Source: DATGSF01 sp035302865 (GTDB lineage Bacteria; Bacteroidota; Bacteroidia; Chitinophagales; Chitinophagaceae). Taken from it: 19,585 bases of DNA. The position numbers and the translations under genes were made by a program. The stretch is taken from positions 1-19,585 of the forward strand of contig DATGSF010000031.1 of assembly GCA_035302865.1 (NCBI GenBank), given 5' to 3'. Numbering within the stretch: position 1 is the stretch's first letter; each line of letters begins with the position of its first letter. The notes under the pieces were generated by a model. That model was not told where the DNA came from. It did not search any database and worked only from the letters and a program-made list of their open reading frames with translations. Positions 15,405 through 19,585 of this stretch are shown here, in pieces.

Positions 15405-17846
15405 TTAAGACAATGCATAATTTAAAACCTCATCCATTGTTTTTACATAAATGAATTCAACACCTTCAATATGTTCTTTTTGTATTTCTTCAACATCCTT
15501 ACGGTTTAATTCACATAGCATTACCTTTTTTAAGCCTGCTCGCTTTGCAGCTAATACCTTCTCTTTAATTCCTCCAACTGGCAACACCTGACCTCTTAAT
15601 GTTATTTCACCAGACATTGCTAAATATGCTTTTACTTTTCTACCTGTAAATATAGATGCTAAAGTGCTAAGCATGGTAATTCCTGCACTTGGACCATCCT
15701 TAGGTACAGCACCTTCAGGAACGTGAATGTGAATATCTGTTTTTTCAAAGATATCTTCCTCGATTCCAAGGCGTTTCGCATGTGAACGAATGTAAGACAA
15801 TGCTGTTTGAGCTGATTCTTTCATTACTTTCCCTAGGTTTCCTGTAAGTGTTAATTTACCTTTACCTAAAGCGGTATTGCTTTCGATAAATAATATATCT
15901 CCACCCACATAAGTCCAAGCTAAACCTACCGCCACACCTGCAGGTAAATTATTTAAATATCGCTCTTGATTATAAATTGGCTTTCCTAGAGCTTCTTGTA
16001 TGGTTTTTTGCGTAATAGATTTCGGATACTCTTCTTCCATTGCTATTTTCTTAGCAATAAACCTATATATGGCAGCTATTTTCCTATTTAATTCACGAAC
16101 ACCTGATTCTCTAGTATAATTATGAATTAAAAAATTCAAACCCGTAGAGGTAAAGCGTAATTTAAACTGATCAACACCATTTTCCTTTGCCTGTTTTTTG
16201 ACTAAATGTCTTTTTGCTATTTCTATTTTCTCTTCAACACTATAACCGCTTAAATGTATAATTTCTAATCGATCTCTTAATGCTGGTTGAATTTCAGAAA
16301 GGTTATTTGCTGTTGCTATAAACAACACTTTTGATAAATCATATTCTAGTTCCAGATAATTATCATAAAAAGTGTGGTTCTGTTCCGGATCTAAAATTTC
16401 TAATAAAGCACTACTTGGATCACCTCGAAAATCTTTTCCCATCTTATCAATTTCATCCAAAATAATCACAGGATTCGAAGTGCCTGCCTTTTTAAGTGAT
16501 TGAATAATGCGTCCAGGCATTGCACCTATATACGTTTTTCTATGTCCTCTCAATTCAGATTCGTCATGTAAACCACCTAGGCTTAATCTAGTGAAATTTC
16601 TATTGATTGCTCTAGCAATACTATGTCCTAAAGAAGTTTTACCTACACCTGGAGGACCTACTAAGCATAAAATGGGGGATTTTAAATCTCCTTTTAACTT
16701 TAGAACTGCAAGATATTCTATGATTCTATCTTTTATTTTTTCCATGCCATAATGATCTTTATCTAAGGTTTTTAACACCTTAGGTAAGGCATAAGAATCT
16801 TTAGAATAATGATCCCATGGTAGATCTAAAAGTAAATCCAAATAATTATAATTAATAGAATATTCGGGCGATTGTGAATGAGTTCTTTCAAGTCTTTCTA
16901 ATCCTTTTTCAAAAGCTTCTTGCGTTTCTGCAGGCCACTTCTTTTTCTTAGCTCGTTTCTTTAATTCTTTTATATCTACGTCGCTATTTTCTCCACCTAG
17001 CTCTTCTTTAATACTTTTTAATTGCTGCTGTAAATAATATTCTCTTTGTTGCTTATTTAATTCTCCTTTTGTTTTATTTGAAATTTCAAATTTTAATTGA
17101 GCAATTTTTAATTCCTCTTGTAAAATTTCTACAAGTCTATTAATTCTAATAATAACATCATCTTCCTCTAGTAAATTTTGTTTTGTTTTTGTTTTTGCCT
17201 GCATATTGGAGGCTACAAAATTAACTAGGAAGGAAGGGTTTTCTATATTACGAACAATCATTGAAGCTTCTGGAGGAAAATTTTGTGATTTTTCTATGAT
17301 TTCTTCAGAAGTGTCTTTTATTGTTTGGATTAAAGCTTTGAAATTTTCATCTTGTAAGGGATAAATATCCTCCTTATATAAAACTCTTGCTTTTAAGTAA
17401 GGATCTTCTTGAATAAACTCCTCTGCTTCAAAACGCATTTTACCCATGATGAAAAGAGTGGTATTTCCATCTGGTAATTCTAGTTTTTTCACAATTTTTG
17501 CAACAGTTCCAGTGTGGTATATCTCATCCACTGTTGGACTTTCTGTATGTGCATCAATTTGTGCAACTACACCAATCATGTTTCCATTGTCCATAGCTTC
17601 TTCAATTGCTAAAAGAGATTTATCTCTAGCTACAGTGATAGGCAAAACTACATTGGGAAATAAGACTGTATTTCTTAAAGCTATTATGGGTAATTCTTCT
17701 TTTAAATTCTTTTTTTCTTCCTCATCCATTTCTGCTTCTCCTAAAGGTATAATAGGCATAAATTCCATATCGTTTTCAATATTACTAAATATTTTTTCTA
17801 AGTCCATTCCTGTTTTCTTTTTATAGAAAGCCCTGCTGGCTTTCAT
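15405..17846 (-). CDS. lon: ATP-dependent Lon protease
   Basis: Lon is a cytoplasmic hexameric AAA+ serine protease that degrades misfolded and selected regulatory proteins. Domains in order over 813 residues: an acidic leader of about 50 residues; the N-terminal LON substrate-binding domain (LPIIALRNTVLFPNVVLPIT onward, about 53-245); a coiled coil with KQQREYYLQQQLKSIKEELG; the AAA+ module with Walker A GPPGVGKTS and Walker B VIILDEIDKMG; and the C-terminal protease domain with catalytic Ser720 in PKDGPSAG and Lys763 in GGIKEKV. The 43-residue dyad spacing equals that of E. coli Lon (679/722). The ATG at 17846 is the longest start; an ATG at codon 14 is possible because the first 13 residues are basic and not part of the domain. 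No clear TAnnTTTG element or heat-shock operator is seen upstream. Confidence 0.97.
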   Translation of the reverse strand: MKASRAFYKKKTGMDLEKIFSNIENDMEFMPIIPLGEAEMDEEEKKNLKEELPIIALRNTVLFPNVVLPITVARDKSLLAIEEAMDNGNMIGVVAQIDAHTESPTVDEIYHTGTVAKIVKKLELPDGNTTLFIMGKMRFEAEEFIQEDPYLKARVLYKEDIYPLQDENFKALIQTIKDTSEEIIEKSQNFPPEASMIVRNIENPSFLVNFVASNMQAKTKTKQNLLEEDDVIIRINRLVEILQEELKIAQLKFEISNKTKGELNKQQREYYLQQQLKSIKEELGGENSDVDIKELKKRAKKKKWPAETQEAFEKGLERLERTHSQSPEYSINYNYLDLLLDLPWDHYSKDSYALPKVLKTLDKDHYGMEKIKDRIIEYLAVLKLKGDLKSPILCLVGPPGVGKTSLGHSIARAINRNFTRLSLGGLHDESELRGHRKTYIGAMPGRIIQSLKKAGTSNPVIILDEIDKMGKDFRGDPSSALLEILDPEQNHTFYDNYLELEYDLSKVLFIATANNLSEIQPALRDRLEIIHLSGYSVEEKIEIAKRHLVKKQAKENGVDQFKLRFTSTGLNFLIHNYTRESGVRELNRKIAAIYRFIAKKIAMEEEYPKSITQKTIQEALGKPIYNQERYLNNLPAGVAVGLAWTYVGGDILFIESNTALGKGKLTLTGNLGKVMKESAQTALSYIRSHAKRLGIEEDIFEKTDIHIHVPEGAVPKDGPSAGITMLSTLASIFTGRKVKAYLAMSGEITLRGQVLPVGGIKEKVLAAKRAGLKKVMLCELNRKDVEEIQKEHIEGVEFIYVKTMDEVLNYALS

Positions 17847-17961
17847 TTTTAAATATATCTTTTAATATATGGCAATTAATGTGCCAAATAAGTATGGGCT
17901 GTTAATATAGCAGTTTAATTAAAAAATAACTGACAAATAGCGTATTTTCCTTTTATTTTTT

Positions 17962-17969
17962 TATATTTG
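17962..17969 (+). promoter_or_regulatory. -7 promoter element for the barrel-DoxX-DUF4286 cluster
   Basis: TATATTTG is a perfect TAnnTTTG match, 17 bases before the ATG at 17987. The expected transcription start falls close to the TTG at 17981, which argues for the ATG at 17987 as the true start of the first gene. Confidence 0.5.
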
Positions 17970-17986
17970 ATTAAAAATCTTTGTAT

Positions 17987-18715
17987 ATGTATAGAAAAAT
18001 TACTCTTTTTATAATACCTCTTATTTTTTCTTTCTTTTTTATAGAAAATAGCTACGCACAAAAAGGAAAAAACTTAAAACCAAATATCACCCCTATATAT
18101 TTTACTGCGGGTTTTGATGGGCATTTATTAAGTAGTGCGACTATTAAAAAAGGAAATAATGATCCTGTATTTGCAGTTCCAAGATATACTGGCTTCTTCC
18201 ATATTAGTACAAATATGCACTATGATTTTAGTAATAATGTGGGTGCATTTTTAGGTTTAGGAATCAAAAATATAGGATTTATAGAAAAATTCAAAGATGT
18301 GGATTCTACAGTTATTAGACGTACTTATTCTTTGACTATACCCTTAGGTTTAAAGTTTGGGAATTTTAATAGAGGTAATTACGGTTTTATTGGTGGTGGA
18401 ATCGATTTGCCCTTCCATTATAAAGAAAAAGGCTTCGTTAAACGAAATGATAAAACTAAATATAGAGAATGGTTTAGTAATAGAACTGAGCCTGTGCATC
18501 CTTATGTTTTTGTAGGAGCACATTTGCATCCTGGATTAGCTATAAAATTACAATATTATCCAACAAATTATATGAATACTGAATATACAACTCAAAGAGA
18601 AGTTGCAGGAGTTATGGAGGAATTTAAGCCTTATCAGGATTATCAAGTAAATTTAATAGTTTTATCTTTGGGTATTAATATAAAATATACACCAAAACCT
18701 TATTGGGATAAATAA
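17987..18715 (+). CDS. Outer-membrane beta-barrel protein
   Basis: I chose the ATG at 17987 over an in-frame TTG six bases earlier because it gives a compact signal peptide (MYRKITLFIIPLIFSFFFIE, then NSYAQ with likely cleavage after Ala). The mature part of about 220 residues is a series of amphipathic, aromatic- and glycine-rich strands, for example GAFLGLGIKNIGFI, YSLTIPLGLKFGNF, GNYGFIGGGIDLPFHY, HPYVFVGAHLHPGLAIKLQY and a final VNLIVLSLGINIKY. This is the outer-membrane beta-barrel (porin-like/OMP_b-brl) pattern, and the terminal strand reaches the last dozen residues. No specific ligand can be deduced. It is first in a three-gene cluster, with one base between its stop and the DoxX start. 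Confidence 0.72.
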   Translation: MYRKITLFIIPLIFSFFFIENSYAQKGKNLKPNITPIYFTAGFDGHLLSSATIKKGNNDPVFAVPRYTGFFHISTNMHYDFSNNVGAFLGLGIKNIGFIEKFKDVDSTVIRRTYSLTIPLGLKFGNFNRGNYGFIGGGIDLPFHYKEKGFVKRNDKTKYREWFSNRTEPVHPYVFVGAHLHPGLAIKLQYYPTNYMNTEYTTQREVAGVMEEFKPYQDYQVNLIVLSLGINIKYTPKPYWDK

Positions 18716-18716
18716 T

Positions 18717-19124
18717 ATGAACTTGTTTAAATTTAAAACATCGAACTGGGTCACTGATTTAGCTTTACTTTTAATTAGAATTGGCTTTGGAGGAATGATG
18801 ATTCCTGCTCATGGATATAAAAAACTAAAAAATTTTGAAGCTTTAAAAGGGGAGTTTTATTCTTTTATGGGTTTAAGTTCTAGCTTGAGTCTTTCCTTAG
18901 CTATATTTGCTGAGCTCTTTTGTTCAATTTTATTGATTTTAGGATTTATGACTAGACTTGCAACTATACCTTTAATAATTACTATGCTTGTTGCTATGAA
19001 TATGTTAGGATGGGAAATTGTGGGAAAAAATGAATTGCCATTTCTGTTTTTTATGGCTTATATAGTCATTTTCCTTGCAGGTCCTGGTAAATATAGTGTT
19101 GATTATTTAATTAGAAAAAAGTAA
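18717..19124 (+). CDS. DoxX family membrane protein
   Basis: This 135-residue protein has the four-helix DoxX layout: TDLALLLIRIGFGGMMIPAH in helix 1 with the family's 'RI..G..m...G..K' run, then an amphipathic loop (FEALKGEFYSFMGL), SLSLSLAIFAELFCSILLIL in helix 2 with the conserved Glu, GFMTRLATIPLIITMLVAM in helix 3 with 'TR.a..pl...M', and FLFFMAYIVIFLAGPGKYSV in helix 4 with the typical 'GpGkySvD' ending. DoxX-like proteins are inner-membrane proteins linked to redox or thiosulfate metabolism in a few species; the role of this one is unknown. Tight spacing to both neighbours (1 and 3 bases) indicates co-transcription and possibly translational coupling. Confidence 0.87.
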   Translation: MNLFKFKTSNWVTDLALLLIRIGFGGMMIPAHGYKKLKNFEALKGEFYSFMGLSSSLSLSLAIFAELFCSILLILGFMTRLATIPLIITMLVAMNMLGWEIVGKNELPFLFFMAYIVIFLAGPGKYSVDYLIRKK

Positions 19125-19127
19125 AAA

Positions 19128-19430
19128 ATGATTATTTATAATGTAACTGTAAAGGTGAGTCACGAAAGAAAAGAAGAGTGGATTTCTTGGATGCAATCAA
19201 ATCATATTCCTGATTTACTGAAGACAGGTTTGTTCGTAGATTACGCTATGCATGAATTATTATATGTTGATGACGAGGATGGTAAAACTTATGTTATACA
19301 ATATCAAATGGAGAGCATTGAAGATTATAATAAATACCAAAAAGAGCATGCTGCATTTTTTCAAAATGAATCTAAAGAAAAGTTTGGAGAAGATGCATTG
19401 GCATTTAGAACATTAATGCAAAAAGTATAA
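19128..19430 (+). CDS. DUF4286 family protein
   Basis: This 100-residue cytoplasmic protein has the features of DUF4286, a Bacteroidota family with a ferredoxin-like alpha/beta (dimeric barrel type) fold: MIIYNVTVKV as strand 1, EEWISWMQSNHIPDLLKTGL (family 'W..WM...HIP....tG.F') near residues 15-36, TYVIQYQMESIEDYNKYQ, and AFRTLMQKV at the C-terminus. Function is unknown; related dimeric alpha-beta barrels act as small monooxygenases or binding proteins, but no catalytic residues can be assigned here. It is last in the cluster and is followed 19 bases later by a strong terminator. Confidence 0.88.
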   Translation: MIIYNVTVKVSHERKEEWISWMQSNHIPDLLKTGLFVDYAMHELLYVDDEDGKTYVIQYQMESIEDYNKYQKEHAAFFQNESKEKFGEDALAFRTLMQKV

Positions 19431-19449
19431 AAGAATTTAAATAAAAAAG

Positions 19450-19487
19450 TAGCCGTCTCAAAAGTTCATTTTGATGACGGCTATTTT
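19450..19487 (+). terminator. Rho-independent terminator of the barrel-DoxX-DUF4286 cluster
   Basis: TAGCCGTC (19450-19457) pairs with GACGGCTA (19476-19483), and inside it TCAAAA pairs with TTTTGA after a one-base bulge, followed by TTTTATT. The long GC-containing stem directly after the last gene makes this a confident terminator. Confidence 0.85.
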
Positions 19488-19555
19488 ATTATCGATTTTT
19501 ACTGATAAATTAAGTTTTTCCTATTTTTTATTTGTGTTATTGTTTTTTTTAGAAT

Positions 19556-19580
19556 AAAAAGGAGGATTTCTCCCCTTTTT
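19556..19580. terminator. Imperfect hairpin at the right edge, possible terminator
   Basis: AAAAAGG (19556-19562) pairs with CCTTTTT (19574-19580), with a mismatch and a partial inner stem (GGA/TCC). It probably ends a convergent gene lying beyond the window, or acts as a second terminator for the cluster. Confidence 0.4.
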
Positions 19581-19585
19581 AAGCT

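Noticed and set aside
17446..17826. 126-codon plus-strand open frame opposite the N-terminal domain of lon
   Set aside because: Antisense to a well-supported Lon domain, Ser/Phe/Ile-rich with no promoter or family resemblance; a shadow frame.
17981..17986. TTG at 17981 as start of the outer-membrane barrel gene
   Set aside because: The in-frame ATG at 17987 gives a normal signal peptide, and the TTG probably falls at or near the transcription start predicted from the TATATTTG element.
1..19585. CRISPR array, transposon, prophage or defence island
   Set aside because: No regularly spaced direct repeats, no terminal inverted repeats with target duplications, and no transposase, integrase, nuclease/helicase or phage structural genes; gene content is housekeeping and envelope.

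Overview
The window is strongly AT-rich bacterial DNA, most likely from the chromosome of a Bacteroidota (Cytophagia/Flavobacteriia-like) organism. Four things point there. Several genes belong to families typical of that phylum (DUF4293, DUF4286, DUF5689 lipoprotein, two-TM FMN-glutamate-synthase-like protein). Several upstream regions carry the Bacteroidota -7 promoter element TAnnTTTG. Start codons lack Shine-Dalgarno sequences at normal spacing. Terminators are AT-rich hairpins flanked by A and T runs. There are no tRNA or rRNA genes, transposases, phage genes or CRISPR arrays. It reads as ordinary core chromosome rather than an accessory island.

Layout: (1) 1-1231, minus: an outer-membrane beta-barrel protein that runs off the left edge and ends in a carboxypeptidase-regulatory-like domain. 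(2) 1740-1910, minus: a 56-residue lmo0937-type membrane protein. (3) 2010-3670, plus: an ABC1/AarF/UbiB-family atypical kinase, convergent with a non-heme ferritin (3702-4257, minus). In both genes the natural N-terminus lies in a different frame from the body. (4) 4345-7315, minus: a housekeeping run reading serS, DUF4293, [terminator], recX, apaG, small two-TM protein. (5) 7493-8947, plus: a lipoprotein made of two tandem DUF5689 modules. (6) 9140-12929, plus: two adjacent proton-coupled peptide transporters (POT family); the first carries a large insertion. (7) 13009-13518, minus: a lipoprotein resembling the Ivy lysozyme inhibitors. (8) 13740-15326, plus: a membrane-anchored FMN/[3Fe-4S] glutamate-synthase-like protein, convergent with lon (15405-17846, minus). 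(9) 17987-19430, plus: a tight three-gene cluster of outer-membrane barrel protein, DoxX-family membrane protein and DUF4286 protein, closed by a strong terminator.

Functionally this is a mix of translation (serS), DNA repair regulation (recX), proteolysis (lon), iron storage (ferritin), peptide uptake (POT pair) and envelope proteins. The gene order suggests several small transcription units, not one coordinated pathway. I found no convincing new defence or mobile system. The points most worth checking are the two N-terminal frame disruptions, the extra-long POT transporter, the Ivy-like lipoprotein, the tandem DUF5689 protein, and two terminator-like hairpins placed almost against start codons.
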